64,000 nucleotides of DNA from Sphingomonas sp. (lineage in GTDB: Bacteria; Pseudomonadota; Alphaproteobacteria; Sphingomonadales; Sphingomonadaceae): positions 1 through 64,000 of the forward strand of contig JABDNH010000015.1 of assembly GCA_013001055.1 (NCBI GenBank), written 5' to 3'. Numbering within the stretch: position 1 is the stretch's first letter; the number at the start of each line of letters is the position of its first letter. Both the position numbers and the translations under genes were made by a program. Shown here in pieces: positions 48,643 through 57,534 of this stretch. The notes under the pieces were generated by a model, which had not been told where the DNA came from, made no database searches, and saw only the letters and a program-made list of their open reading frames with translations.

Positions 48643-49505
48643 CTGCGGCTCCAGCGCGCGAAGATTGCTGTCGGAAGGAGCAGGCCGCGACGCTCCTCGC
48701 GCACGCTCATCTCGCCAATCTCCACCTTGCCGTCCAGGTGGGCGGTGGACTGGCGCACCAACTCTCCGATCGCCAGCGCGCTCATGCGCACCGCATAGAC
48801 GGTCAGGATCATGAAGCGGCTCTTGTCATCGAGCAGCTGGGCGCAATCGCCCACCAGCGGTGCCAGCTGTTCTTCCAGTTGCCAGCGTTCGCCTTTGGGG
48901 CCGCGCCCGAATTTGGGTGGGTCGAGCATGATGCCGTCATAGCGGCGACCGCGGCGCACTTCGCGCGCGGCAAACTTGGCGGCGTCTTCGACCAGCCAGC
49001 GAATGGGATTGCCGTCCAAGCCCGACAGCGCGGCATTCGCGCGCGCGCCATCGACCGACTTCTTGGAGGCGTCGACATGGACGAGGTGGGCGCCGGTCTC
49101 GCTCATCTGCAGCGTGCCGACGCCGGTATAGCCGAACAGGTTCATCGCTTCGCTGTCGGGGCCTAGCCGTTCGCGGGCAAAGTCCCATTGCGGGGCCATG
49201 TCGGGGAAGAAAGCGAGGTGCCGGAACGGGGTCAGGCTGGCGTTGAAACGCACGTTGCCGCGCGACAATTCCCAGCCGGCCGGAACATGGCTGTGTTCGA
49301 CCCAGCGTCCGCGGCCGTCCTCGTCGCTGGCGGGCATGAAGGTAGCGTGCGGCGCCCAGTCATCGTTGGCGCGCGGCCACATGGCTTGCGGCTCGGGTCG
49401 AACGACACGGATGTCGCCGTAGCGCTCGTATTTCTGCCCATCGCCCGAATCGATCAGCGCCCAATCATCCCACGGCTCGGCAATCAGGGTCGTCAGCTTA
49501 TCCAT
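48639..49505 (-). CDS. Class I SAM-dependent methyltransferase (RlmI/K-like)
   Basis: A 288-aa methyltransferase resembling the catalytic domain of the 23S rRNA cytosine methyltransferases. The SAM site is AMNLFGYTGVGTLQMSETGAHLVHVDAS, and the catalytic loop is IMLDPPKFGRGPKGE. There is no PUA or THUMP domain at the N-terminus, so the exact RNA site is unknown. ATG 49505 lies inside the 3' end of the SURF1 gene (8-nt overlap), following the cytochrome oxidase operon on the same strand. Confidence 0.83.
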   Translation of the reverse strand: MDKLTTLIAEPWDDWALIDSGDGQKYERYGDIRVVRPEPQAMWPRANDDWAPHATFMPASDEDGRGRWVEHSHVPAGWELSRGNVRFNASLTPFRHLAFFPDMAPQWDFARERLGPDSEAMNLFGYTGVGTLQMSETGAHLVHVDASKKSVDGARANAALSGLDGNPIRWLVEDAAKFAAREVRRGRRYDGIMLDPPKFGRGPKGERWQLEEQLAPLVGDCAQLLDDKSRFMILTVYAVRMSALAIGELVRQSTAHLDGKVEIGEMSVREERRGLLLPTAIFARWSRS

Positions 49506-50070
49506 CACCGCGTTCCTCGCGGATCTTCTTGCGTAGCGCCAACAGATAAATGCCCGCTGCGAGGAACGCGAAGATGAACCACTGCACGGCATAACTGCGA
49601 TGGTTGTTGCGCACCGCATCGGGGGAGGGCGGGGCGCTAGCTTCGAGGCCGCCCAGCCCTTCGTCGGACACCAGGCGATAACCGAAAATGCCATCGGGTC
49701 CGATCACGCCGGAGACGTCACCGCCGCTCCAGTTGCGTCCGGCGTTCGGATCGGTGCTCCAGCCGGTTTCGACTGCAAATTCGCGATCGTCATTGGTGCA
49801 GGTGGCGATGTGGGCATAGCCGCTGCGGCCGGCGGCATTGGCCCCCGCGACATCGCGCCAGCCCGTCACGCTCTCGCACGCGGCGCTGGAGCGCCGGAAG
49901 AGAGGCGGGTCGTCGCTGGCATAGGGAAAATCCACTGCGGGCTGGTCGGCGGCCGCCTCGTAGTCGGCGAGAAGGGCTTCCTTCCAGCGCGCGCGATCGA
50001 GCTGCCAAACGCCGAGCGCAAACAGTATCGCAACGGCGATGAAAACGACGAGGTGGCTGAGCAGCCTCAT
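49498..50070 (-). CDS. SURF1 family cytochrome oxidase assembly protein
   Basis: A 190-aa inner-membrane protein. There are two membrane helices near the ends (residues ~5-24 and ~163-182). The family motifs are present: FALGVWQLDRARWKEALL at the N-terminus and the C-terminal SYAVQWFIFAFLAAGIYL. The protein helps heme a insertion into subunit I. It ends the ctaB-coxF-ctaG-ctaE operon, 6 nt after ctaE. Confidence 0.9.
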   Translation of the reverse strand: MRLLSHLVVFIAVAILFALGVWQLDRARWKEALLADYEAAADQPAVDFPYASDDPPLFRRSSAACESVTGWRDVAGANAAGRSGYAHIATCTNDDREFAVETGWSTDPNAGRNWSGGDVSGVIGPDGIFGYRLVSDEGLGGLEASAPPSPDAVRNNHRSYAVQWFIFAFLAAGIYLLALRKKIREERGDG

Positions 50071-50076
50071 GCGGAT

Positions 50077-50904
50077 CTAGTGGTAGGTCGCGCCCCAGCC
50101 GCCCCATACGTAGATGGTGGCGAAGAGGAACAGCCAGACGACGTCGACGAAGTGCCAGTACCAGGCCGCCGCTTCGAACCCAAAATGCTGCTTGGGCGTA
50201 AAGTCGCCGGCGCGCGCGCGCAGATAACAGACGATCAGGAAGATCGTACCCACGATGACGTGGAAGCCGTGAAAGCCGGTCGCCATGAAGAAGGTCGACG
50301 AATAGATGTTACCGCCGTCAGCCTTGTCGAAATAGAAGGGTGCAACGCCATATTCATAGGCCTGGATCGCGGTGAAGACGAGGCCGAGGATGATGGTTAG
50401 CAGCAGACCCGTCTTGAAATCCTTGCGGTTGCCATGAATCAGCGCGTGGTGCGCCCAGGTGACCGTCGTGCCCGAGCACAGCAGGATGAGGGTGTTGAGT
50501 AGCGGGTAGCCGAACGGATTGAGCACTTCCATGCCCGCGGGCGGCCATTCGCCGCCGATCGCATCCACCATCGGCGGGAACAGCGACGCGTTGAAATAGG
50601 CCCAGAACCAGGCAACGAAAAACATCACTTCGGACGCAATGAAGAGGATCATGCCGTACCGATGGTGCAGCTGAACCACGGGCGTGTGATCGCCCGAATT
50701 GGCCTCCTTGCGGACGTCCATCCACCACATCAGCATGGTGAACAGCACCCCGATGAAACCGGCGCCGAACACGTACTGCCCGTAGGCGCTGTCATGCATC
50801 CAGAAGACCAGCCCGCCGAACATCAGGATCGCGCTGATCGAACCGATAAGCGGCCAGATCGACGGCGGAAGGATGTGATAATCGTGATTGACGGTACCGG
50901 CCAT
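50077..50904 (-). CDS. ctaE: Cytochrome c oxidase subunit III
   Basis: A 275-aa membrane protein with seven helices, subunit III of the aa3-type oxidase. HHRYGMILFIASEVMFFVAWFWAYFN and TGFHGFHVIVGTIFLIVC are characteristic, and the C-terminal AAAWYWHFVDVVWLFLFATIYVWG is well conserved. It stabilises subunit I and the proton uptake path. It lies between ctaG and the SURF1 gene on one strand. Confidence 0.96.
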   Translation of the reverse strand: MAGTVNHDYHILPPSIWPLIGSISAILMFGGLVFWMHDSAYGQYVFGAGFIGVLFTMLMWWMDVRKEANSGDHTPVVQLHHRYGMILFIASEVMFFVAWFWAYFNASLFPPMVDAIGGEWPPAGMEVLNPFGYPLLNTLILLCSGTTVTWAHHALIHGNRKDFKTGLLLTIILGLVFTAIQAYEYGVAPFYFDKADGGNIYSSTFFMATGFHGFHVIVGTIFLIVCYLRARAGDFTPKQHFGFEAAAWYWHFVDVVWLFLFATIYVWGGWGATYH

Positions 50905-50935
50905 GATGTGTCCTCAGGTTTGGGTATGCCGCGCT

Positions 50936-51484
50936 CTAGCGTGACGCGGACTGCTTTTCCAAGGGGAAAAACGTGTAACTTAGGGTGATTTCGTCGATGT
51001 GTGCCGTATCGGGGTCTTCCTTGATCGCCGGATCGACGAAGAAGATGACGGGCATATCGACGCTCTGACCTGCTTCGAGCGTTTGTTCGGTGAAGCAGAA
51101 ACATTCGATCTTGCTGAAATACTGGCCGGCGATGGCGGGCGTGACGTTGAATGTCGCGGTGCCTGACGTGGGCCGTGCGACAAGGTTGGTGGCCTCGTAG
51201 GCGACCTGCGTGCGAGCGCCCGGCGCGATGCGCACGGTGGTCTGCTTGGGCTTGAAGCGCCACGGCACGCCATTGACGTTGGCATCGAAACGCACGCCGA
51301 TTTCCCCGGCGACCGCGCCCGGCGCGGTGGCAGCGACCTGGGTCGTGCCGCCCAAGCCGGTAACCTGGCAGAACACGCGGTAAAGCGGCACGCTGGCAAA
51401 AGCGAGGCCGAGCATTCCGGCCGCAAACAAGGCCATCTTGATTGCGGTCCTGGCGTTGGATGCACCGAGCGCTGCGCTGCTCAT
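50936..51484 (-). CDS. ctaG: Cytochrome c oxidase assembly protein CtaG/Cox11
   Basis: A 182-aa copper chaperone delivering CuB to subunit I. One N-terminal membrane helix (residues ~17-35) is followed by a periplasmic beta domain. The copper motif KIECFCFTEQTLE and the segment PVIFFVDP are intact. ATG 51484 overlaps the coxF stop (ATGA). Confidence 0.94.
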   Translation of the reverse strand: MSSAALGASNARTAIKMALFAAGMLGLAFASVPLYRVFCQVTGLGGTTQVAATAPGAVAGEIGVRFDANVNGVPWRFKPKQTTVRIAPGARTQVAYEATNLVARPTSGTATFNVTPAIAGQYFSKIECFCFTEQTLEAGQSVDMPVIFFVDPAIKEDPDTAHIDEITLSYTFFPLEKQSASR

Positions 51485-51621
51485 CCCCAGATCCCCAGCT
51501 TGGCGACGGTAATACCGAACACAAGCGCGACAAAGGCCAGCAGGCCCAGCGCCATAATGCGGCTGCGCACCTTCTGGCGGCGGCGGACTTCGGTTTCGTC
51601 GAATGGCGGTTGGTTGGTCAT
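51481..51621 (-). CDS. CoxF-type small membrane protein
   Basis: A 46-aa protein between ctaB and ctaG. The N-terminal part is polar (PFDETEVRRRQKVRSRI), followed by a single hydrophobic helix (ALGLLAFVALVFGITVAKL). Small proteins of this kind and place in alphaproteobacteria are called CoxF. The stop overlaps the ctaG start as ATGA, and ctaB ends 8 nt upstream. It is easily missed because of its size. Confidence 0.8.
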   Translation of the reverse strand: MTNQPPFDETEVRRRQKVRSRIMALGLLAFVALVFGITVAKLGIWG

Positions 51622-51629
51622 GTGCTTTC

Positions 51630-52556
51630 TCAGGACAGCGGAACGAGGCGATCGGCGACGAGCGCCGCAAACAGGATGAACAGATAGAGGATCGAAAAAC
51701 CGAACAGCTTCTTCTCGGCCTTCATGTCCCTGGGTTCGGTGGTGCGGCTCATTGCCACGCGCAGCGCGAAATAAAGGAACACGGCATTCAGGACAACGCT
51801 GGCCATGCCGTAAATCGGCCCGGCAAGCCCGAGCGGCCAAGGCGCGATCGCGGCAGCGACCATCGGCAGGGTGTAGAGCAGGATGTGGCGGCGCGTCGAC
51901 GCGATGCCCGCGACCACCGGCAGCATCGGGATATTCGCCTTCTCGTAATCGATCTTCACGAACAGGCTGAGCGCCCAGAAATGCGGGGGTGTCCACAAGA
52001 AGATGATGGCGAACAGCAAGACCGGCATGACGGAGACGTCGCCCGTCACTGCAGCCCAACCGATCAGCGGTGGGAAGGCACCGGCAGCGCCGCCGATCAC
52101 GATATTCTGCGCCGTTCGGGGCTTGAGCCACATCGTGTAGACCACGGCGTAGAAGAAGATCGAGAAGGCGAGGATCGCAGCGGCAAGCACATTGGTGGCG
52201 AGGCCCATCAGGATCACGCTGAAAAAGGACAGCCCGATACCGAAATGCAGCGCGCTTTCGCGGCTGACGCGACCGCCCGGTAGCGGGCGCGATGCAGTGC
52301 GCTTCATCTTCGCGTCGATGTCCGCCTCGTACCACTGGTTGAGCGCACCGGCCCCGCCGGCAGCCACGGCGATGCACAGGATCGCAGTGAAGCCGAGGAT
52401 CGGGTGGATCCCGCCCGGTGCCGCGATCAGTCCGCAAATCGCTGTGAACACGACCAGCGTCATCACGCGCGGCTTGGTCAGCGCGAAAAGATCGCGCCAA
52501 TCGCTCGGCATCGCCGGTGTCGGCGCGACGGTTTCGGGGGCGGGAATCAAGGTCAT
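51630..52556 (-). CDS. ctaB: Protoheme IX farnesyltransferase (heme O synthase)
   Basis: A 308-aa polytopic prenyltransferase making heme O, the precursor of heme a. The two Asp-rich motifs are N-x2[17 protein letters not shown] and [14 protein letters not shown], with about nine hydrophobic helices. It starts the ctaB-coxF-ctaG-ctaE-SURF1 block. The ctaD and ctaC genes, which often adjoin it, lie 5.7 kb further on. Confidence 0.96.
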   Translation of the reverse strand: MTLIPAPETVAPTPAMPSDWRDLFALTKPRVMTLVVFTAICGLIAAPGGIHPILGFTAILCIAVAAGGAGALNQWYEADIDAKMKRTASRPLPGGRVSRESALHFGIGLSFFSVILMGLATNVLAAAILAFSIFFYAVVYTMWLKPRTAQNIVIGGAAGAFPPLIGWAAVTGDVSVMPVLLFAIIFLWTPPHFWALSLFVKIDYEKANIPMLPVVAGIASTRRHILLYTLPMVAAAIAPWPLGLAGPIYGMASVVLNAVFLYFALRVAMSRTTEPRDMKAEKKLFGFSILYLFILFAALVADRLVPLS

Positions 52557-52635
52557 CTTCGGCCCCTATAAAGATAGAATTCATTAAGCAAAAGAGGGGC
52601 TTTCGGGCGGGGGCAGTCTCGATTATTCTTGCCGC

Positions 52636-53283
52636 ATGAGTATCACCGTAACCAGCCTCGCTTTGCTCCTCGCCGCGGCGCAGGACGCCCCTGTCGACCC
52701 CGCCCATAATGCTGCGCCCGCGCCGGCTCTCGAAGATGCTGTCGAGGAGGTTGAAGAAGCGCCCGCCGAAGACCTCGTCACCGTTGCCATCGATACCACG
52801 ATGGGCCGGATCGTGCTGGAACTTGATCGTGGCCGGGCACCGATCACGACGGCCAATTTCCTTGCCTATGTCGATGACGGCTACCTCGAATTCGCGGAAT
52901 TCTACCGTGCCATGCCCTTCGGCGACACCGGGCTCGCCCAGTTCGGTGTGCGGCGGATGGACAAGACGCGCGATCCCATCGCGCACGAGCCTACCAACGA
53001 AACCGGCCTCAAGCACGAACGCGGCACGATCGCGCTGATCAATGCCGGCCCCGGCACCGGTCGCTCCGATTTCTATATCGCCATCGCGCCGATTCCAGGT
53101 TTTGACTGCTGCGACAATGGCCCGGGCTTTGCGCCATTCGGCCGGGTGGTCGAAGGCATGGATGTGGTCGAGGCCATCTACGCTGCGCCGGTTGACCCCG
53201 ACAAAGGCGAAGGCGTGATGAAAGGCCAGATGCTTGCCGACCCGATAAAGATTACCGGCGCCGAGCGGGTAGTGGCCGACTAG
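52636..53283 (+). CDS. Periplasmic cyclophilin-type peptidylprolyl isomerase
   Basis: A 215-aa exported prolyl isomerase. It has an N-terminal signal (SLALLLAAAQDA), then an acidic Ala/Glu linker (residues ~20-47), then a cyclophilin domain (TTMGRIVLELDRGRAPITTANFLAYV, FYIAIAPIPG, PFGRVVEGMDVVEAI). The segment FYRAMPFGDTG stands where canonical members have FHRVIPGF, so catalysis may be weak. Its stop overlaps the convergent membrane protein's stop by 4 nt. Confidence 0.87.
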   Translation: MSITVTSLALLLAAAQDAPVDPAHNAAPAPALEDAVEEVEEAPAEDLVTVAIDTTMGRIVLELDRGRAPITTANFLAYVDDGYLEFAEFYRAMPFGDTGLAQFGVRRMDKTRDPIAHEPTNETGLKHERGTIALINAGPGTGRSDFYIAIAPIPGFDCCDNGPGFAPFGRVVEGMDVVEAIYAAPVDPDKGEGVMKGQMLADPIKITGAERVVAD

Positions 53284-53843
53284 GGGACTGGTCTGCGCGC
53301 TGTTTTCCAGAACAGAAGGGCGGATAGTCCGTAAAGCAAAACGAACAGCGAATTGACGCCCACTATTTCTGTCACCGAACCCATGGGCTGAAGATGCTTG
53401 CGCAATGCCAGCGCAGCGATCGCCATACCGACGGGGAAAATTGCGGCGAGTGCCATGACCGCGGCCATTCCGCGTGCGCGCAACCGAACAATCAACGCGC
53501 CCAACGCAATCAGCGGCAGGAGCAGAAAATAGAATGAATTGAACGGATCGTTCTCCGACCCGACGATGCCGACCGCGAGGTTCGACCAGATCATGAACAG
53601 GGTTGTCAGGACGGCAAGCGCGGCACCAAGGCGGTAGGCCGGGTTGTGACTGACCCGTACCAGTCCCTCGATCAAGAGCCCGGAACCGACAAGAAGGACA
53701 AACGCAACGATGAAATCTTCGGTGCCCCAGTCCACACCGTCGACTTGCAGTCGCATCGCAGCGACCGGGAGCAAAAGCAGCAGGCCGACAATGGCCCATC
53801 CGGCGATGCGCAGTTTTGACAGGGCCGATCGTGAATCAGTCAT
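53280..53843 (-). CDS. Hypothetical membrane protein
   Basis: A 187-aa protein with about six hydrophobic helices (for instance residues 11-30, 42-60, 71-92 and 100-150). I do not recognise a family. ATG 53843 has AGGA upstream. It lies 49 nt after the membrane-bound winged-helix regulator gene on the same strand and is probably its operon partner. No catalytic motif is seen. Confidence 0.65.
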   Translation of the reverse strand: MTDSRSALSKLRIAGWAIVGLLLLLPVAAMRLQVDGVDWGTEDFIVAFVLLVGSGLLIEGLVRVSHNPAYRLGAALAVLTTLFMIWSNLAVGIVGSENDPFNSFYFLLLPLIALGALIVRLRARGMAAVMALAAIFPVGMAIAALALRKHLQPMGSVTEIVGVNSLFVLLYGLSALLFWKTARRPVP

Positions 53844-53892
53844 CGTTTCATTCCTCTCTTGTTTAGCTGGGCCCGGCATGCGCCCGCCGCGC

Positions 53893-54969
53893 TCAAAAGG
53901 AATGAGCAGGAGATGAGGAAGTCGTGAAATTGTCCTGAGCAGGGCGGGTAGCAAGGAGAATACCCGCGACAAGGCCCGCTCCGAACAACAACCCTTCGCC
54001 GCCAGCCACCGCCGCCTGCACCGATGCCCCGAACCCCTCGGAGCCGGCAAAGCGTCCGAATAGCCCGAGCTCAAGCGTCGAGCCGTGAAAGTTTCTGGCT
54101 AGAGCCGCCAGGCTTGCAGCCATCAGCTTTCCGCCAAGCAATGAAATCGCGATCCCCGCAAACGCACCGCCGGCGGCGCCGCCAATGAGCGGCCGCGGCC
54201 AGCGCCCATAGCGCGCACCCGCCAGCCGTGCCCCTGCGGCGATGGCTGCGCCCAGTACGGCGCCTTCAAGGCCACCTGTGAAGTCCCCATGCGGACGTCC
54301 GATAAAAAGCGAAAAGCTGCTACTGGCGATATAGTGGAAGGCTTCGCCAACGATAAATCCACCGAGCGCCGCGCCGATGATGGAAAATGTCCAACCGCGG
54401 TGCGCGATTCTGGTTGCGGCGGCCATGCCGAGACATAAAGCGAGCGCGCCCGTCATCGCGATCAGTGCTGTCAGCATGGTCATGACAAGCAGGATGACGA
54501 GCGCAGCATCATGACCCATGCCTGCAACCAGCCCGTAGACGAGACCGCCCAGCGCGCCCGCGGCCGTGCCGCCGAGCGTGCCGCCCACGACATGCCGTGT
54601 CAGCGACGATCGTTGTGGCGATGCGGCGGTGGTTCCTCGCTGCGTCCTCGCTGCGGAAACATTGGCGATAAAGCGGTAGCCACGCTTGGGTACGGTTTCG
54701 ATATATGCCGGCGAACCTGCCTTGTCGTCGAGAGCGCGTCGCAGGTCTTTGATCGCCTGGCTCAGGGCTTCGTCGCCGACGGTGACTTCGGGCCACGCCT
54801 CGTCAAGAAAGCGGTCCCGGCTGATGAGATCGCCCGCATTGGCTACCAGGAGGTGGAGCACATCGAAATAGCGTGGGCTCAAGTCTACCGGTGCCGTGCC
54901 TTTCCATAGACGACACTGCGCGGGGTCCAACGTGAAGTCGCCGAAACGGTAAATCGGATCACGAGCCAT
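53893..54969 (-). CDS. Winged-helix (OmpR/ToxR-type) regulator fused to a membrane domain
   Basis: A 358-aa protein with an N-terminal Trans_reg_C domain (residues ~7-100: FTLDPAQCRLWKGTAPVDLSPRYFDVLHLLVAN, VGDEALSQAIKDLRRAL, ETVPKRGYRFIANV). After it comes a glycine- and alanine-rich region of about six to eight hydrophobic helices. The layout is like CadC or ToxR, but with a large polytopic membrane part instead of one helix. It may sense a membrane or envelope signal directly. No receiver domain is present. The next gene downstream is a small membrane protein. Confidence 0.85.
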   Translation of the reverse strand: MARDPIYRFGDFTLDPAQCRLWKGTAPVDLSPRYFDVLHLLVANAGDLISRDRFLDEAWPEVTVGDEALSQAIKDLRRALDDKAGSPAYIETVPKRGYRFIANVSAARTQRGTTAASPQRSSLTRHVVGGTLGGTAAGALGGLVYGLVAGMGHDAALVILLVMTMLTALIAMTGALALCLGMAAATRIAHRGWTFSIIGAALGGFIVGEAFHYIASSSFSLFIGRPHGDFTGGLEGAVLGAAIAAGARLAGARYGRWPRPLIGGAAGGAFAGIAISLLGGKLMAASLAALARNFHGSTLELGLFGRFAGSEGFGASVQAAVAGGEGLLFGAGLVAGILLATRPAQDNFTTSSSPAHSF

Positions 54970-55113
54970 GCCACTGACGGTAGCATGTTGGCGACGCGAT
55001 GGTAGCGGCGTTCGACGCAAAAAAATCGCCGCACGGTAAAGGGCCGTGGGGCGATTTCGGTGTCCAAGGGCGGGCCCGGTGCCGTGCACCGGGCCAGCCA
55101 TTAGGCTAAGTCT

Positions 55114-55272
55114 CTACATAAAGTTCACGTACAAGGCATGCAGTACGCCGGGGATGAAAAATAGCAGCGTCAGCACGAGATTGACCAGAAAGGTCCCGCC
55201 AATACCCTTGCCGAGCGCGACGCCCAGCGGGGGCAGCAGAACCGATGCGATTGCAACAACAATATTACCCAT
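55114..55272 (-). CDS. YqaE/Pmp3 family small membrane protein
   Basis: A 52-aa protein with two hydrophobic helices. The family pattern is clear: SVLLPPLGVALGKGIGGTFL, then NLVLTLLFFIPGVLHALYV. Members in yeast and plants (Pmp3) affect membrane potential and are stress-induced; the bacterial role is unknown. AGGAGA lies 8 nt before ATG 55272. It is too short to be found by ordinary length cut-offs. Confidence 0.92.
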   Translation of the reverse strand: MGNIVVAIASVLLPPLGVALGKGIGGTFLVNLVLTLLFFIPGVLHALYVNFM

Positions 55273-55401
55273 TTCTAATTCTCCTTTGCACAATCAACGA
55301 GCCAACCGATGATTGCGTTCCTGTCCTTTCGGGTGTGCAACATTTTGAAATCAGGACATTTTTAAGCCTTGCGGAGATTGTGTCTGGAAATCGCAACAGA
55401 T

Positions 55402-55419
55402 TTGTCATATAACGGTCAC
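55402..55419 (+). promoter_or_regulatory. Pho-box-like repeat just before phoU
   Basis: TTGTCAT-ATAA-CGGTCAC is arranged as two 7-mers separated by 4 nt, like the PhoB box CTGTCAT-N4-CTGTCAT. It ends only 3 nt before the phoU ATG, too near for a normal activator site, so it may be a repressor site or a chance match. Confidence 0.35.
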
Positions 55420-55422
55420 ATT

Positions 55423-56100
55423 ATGGCAAGCGTACCCCATCATACCAATCCCGCCTTCGATAACGATATCGACAAGCTCCACGCGCTCACCGACAAGATC
55501 GGCAAACGGGCGCAAAAAGCGATCGATCAGGCGATGAAGGCACTCAAGACCGGCGATGCAAAGCTCGCCGCGAAAGTTGTCGAGCAGGATTCCCAGATCG
55601 ACAAACTCGAACAGAAGATCGACCAGCTCGCGATCCGTACCTTGGCATTGCGTGCGCCGATGGCGGATGATCTTCGCGACGTCGTCGCCGTGCTCAAAAT
55701 TGCGGCAGTGGTCGAGCGCATTGGCGATTATGCCAAGAATGTCGCGAAGCGCGTTCCGCAGCTCGAAAAGCGCGAGCCCGAAACGATCGATCCGCTGATC
55801 AAGATGGGCAGTCTGGCTGCTGACCTTGTGGCGATGGCGCTCACGGCCTTCAAGAAAGGCGACTTCGAACTGGCCAAGGAAACCGCCGTGCGCGACGACG
55901 CCATCGACGATCTCTACTCGCAGATCTTTACCGATTCGCTAGGCGCCATGGCCGCCGATGCCAGCGGGATCGCCGAGCACGCGCACGCCCTTTTCATTGC
56001 CAAGCACCTTGAGCGAATTGGCGACCATGCCACCAATATCGCCGAATTCGTGCATTATTCCGCGACAGGCGAAGCGATGCCGGAACGGACCGACGCCTAG
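55423..56100 (+). CDS. phoU: Phosphate transport system regulator PhoU
   Basis: A 225-aa protein with two three-helix-bundle repeats. The metal-binding E/D-rich motifs of the two halves are visible (VVERIGDYAKNVAKRV and HLERIGDHATNIAEF). PhoU links the Pst transporter to the PhoR kinase and keeps the Pho regulon off when phosphate is plentiful. Here it stands alone, with no pst or phoBR genes near, but next to a convergent porin O/P gene. Confidence 0.95.
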   Translation: MASVPHHTNPAFDNDIDKLHALTDKIGKRAQKAIDQAMKALKTGDAKLAAKVVEQDSQIDKLEQKIDQLAIRTLALRAPMADDLRDVVAVLKIAAVVERIGDYAKNVAKRVPQLEKREPETIDPLIKMGSLAADLVAMALTAFKKGDFELAKETAVRDDAIDDLYSQIFTDSLGAMAADASGIAEHAHALFIAKHLERIGDHATNIAEFVHYSATGEAMPERTDA

Positions 56101-56110
56101 GCGCCGGTCC
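56087..56110. terminator. Hairpin at the phoU stop codon
   Basis: GGACCGACGCC (56087-56097) pairs with GGCGCCGGTCC (56100-56110) with one mismatch, spanning the phoU stop. It lies in the 24-nt gap before the convergent porin gene. A weak bidirectional terminator is possible; there is no clear T run. Confidence 0.5.
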
Positions 56111-56124
56111 GCACCGAATATTTC

Positions 56125-57534
56125 TTAAAATTCGACCTGCGCGCGGGCGCCGACCACGTCGACCGAGTAATCGGCGTCGAGGCCGCTCAAGATCGCGGCA
56201 TCACTGATGTCGAGGCGCTGATACTGCGCCATCAGCCGGATATAATCCATCGGCGTCCAGATGAGGCTGAGGCCATAGGCGTTCTGCGTACCGCCGACGA
56301 TACCATCGCTCGAAAGGTCGAGATGATCGAAACGCAGATTGGCTTGGAGTGCGCCCATCCCGCCTTCGCCGACCGGGCTCACGGGTCGAACGCGATCGAA
56401 CTTGCCGCTCTTGTAGCCGCGGCTGTCGCCGCCTGTCAGGAAGTAGCCAATTTCGGCATAACCACCAAAGAAGGTCGGATCGTCCGCGCCGGGGCGGCTG
56501 GCGGTCTGCCAGTGCGTCTCGCCGGCAAAGTGCAGCGGGCCGGCAACGGCCGCGGCTTCCAGGCCATAGCTCAATGTCTCGGCAGCGTCGAAGCTGCCCG
56601 TATTGACGAAGCGCGTATCGGTCGTGGCGATGTTGGGGCGCTGGCGATAGCGTACCGACATGTCGTTGTCGTCGAGATCGACCCAGTGAACCGAACCGCC
56701 GAAATGTAGCTGCGTGTCGCCCATCTTCGGCGCGAAAACGATACGGCTGTCAAAACCCCAATTGTCGGCCTCATCGCTCGTCAGGTCATCGATGCTGGAG
56801 GAGAACAGGCCGCCCCAAATCGTCATGTCGCCGACCGAGTAATCGGCCGATACGCCGACGCGGCGGGCAAACCCGAACGCGTCGGTGAAGGCGGCGCGCT
56901 CGATAAAGCTGATATGGTTGCTCGAGGTAATTTCCTCGAGGCCCCAAAAGGCATTGTGCTGACCGACGGTCAGGCCAAGCGGGCCGTCGCCGTAAGTGAT
57001 GATCGCATCAGTTATCGCGACATCATTGTCGGCGAAGTCGACTTCGAACTTGTAGCCAAACCCGCCCGGCATGTCGCCCGACACGCCAAGGCGCGCACGG
57101 CGCAGCGTGGTGCCGGTGCCCAGCCCGTTGTCGGCAGCCATGATGGCATCCGGTGCCTGCACGTCGGCAACGTCATACTGAAGGCGGCCGCGCGGCTTGA
57201 AGGTGAAGCCGCCCGCTTCGACCTCGGGGGTCGGCTTCATGGTGATCTCGGGCGCTACTTCTGCGACCTTGGCGGCGGCCGCTGCATTGGCCTGTGCTTC
57301 TGCCGCCGCTGCATTGGCAGCCGCAATCTCCGCCTGCGTTGCGGCCGCCTGGCTGGCACTGCTGGCCTCGGCCGCTTCTAGCTTGGCGCGAAGATCGGTG
57401 ACTTCGGCTTCGAGCGCATCGAGGCGCTCGATCAGTCTGGCGGCGTCTTCGGGGCTCATTTCCTGCGCATGCGCGGGAGTTGATAGGCTGATCGCCGCTG
57501 CACCGAGCAGCAGCCATGCGGTCTTGGCTGTCAT
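56125..57534 (-). CDS. Porin of the OprO/OprP (phosphate-selective) family
   Basis: A 469-aa outer-membrane porin. A signal peptide (TAWLLLGAAAISLSTPAHA) is followed by a coiled-coil segment (ARLIERLDALEAEVTDLRAKLEAAEAS) and an Ala-rich linker, then the porin O/P barrel (FTFKPRGRLQYDV, GTTLRRARLGVSGDM, QHNAFWGLEEITSSNHISFIERA) ending in VGARAQVEF. The start is ATG 57534; a further upstream start would break the signal. It is convergent with phoU, which suggests phosphate or polyphosphate uptake, though selectivity cannot be read. Confidence 0.9.
   Translation of the reverse strand: MTAKTAWLLLGAAAISLSTPAHAQEMSPEDAARLIERLDALEAEVTDLRAKLEAAEASSASQAAATQAEIAAANAAAAEAQANAAAAAKVAEVAPEITMKPTPEVEAGGFTFKPRGRLQYDVADVQAPDAIMAADNGLGTGTTLRRARLGVSGDMPGGFGYKFEVDFADNDVAITDAIITYGDGPLGLTVGQHNAFWGLEEITSSNHISFIERAAFTDAFGFARRVGVSADYSVGDMTIWGGLFSSSIDDLTSDEADNWGFDSRIVFAPKMGDTQLHFGGSVHWVDLDDNDMSVRYRQRPNIATTDTRFVNTGSFDAAETLSYGLEAAAVAGPLHFAGETHWQTASRPGADDPTFFGGYAEIGYFLTGGDSRGYKSGKFDRVRPVSPVGEGGMGALQANLRFDHLDLSSDGIVGGTQNAYGLSLIWTPMDYIRLMAQYQRLDISDAAILSGLDADYSVDVVGARAQVEF

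Noticed and set aside
51481-53799. Very long (772-codon) minus-strand frame across ctaB and the prolyl isomerase
   Set aside because: Only its last 46 codons are real (the CoxF-type protein). The rest is out of frame with ctaB and antisense to the isomerase.
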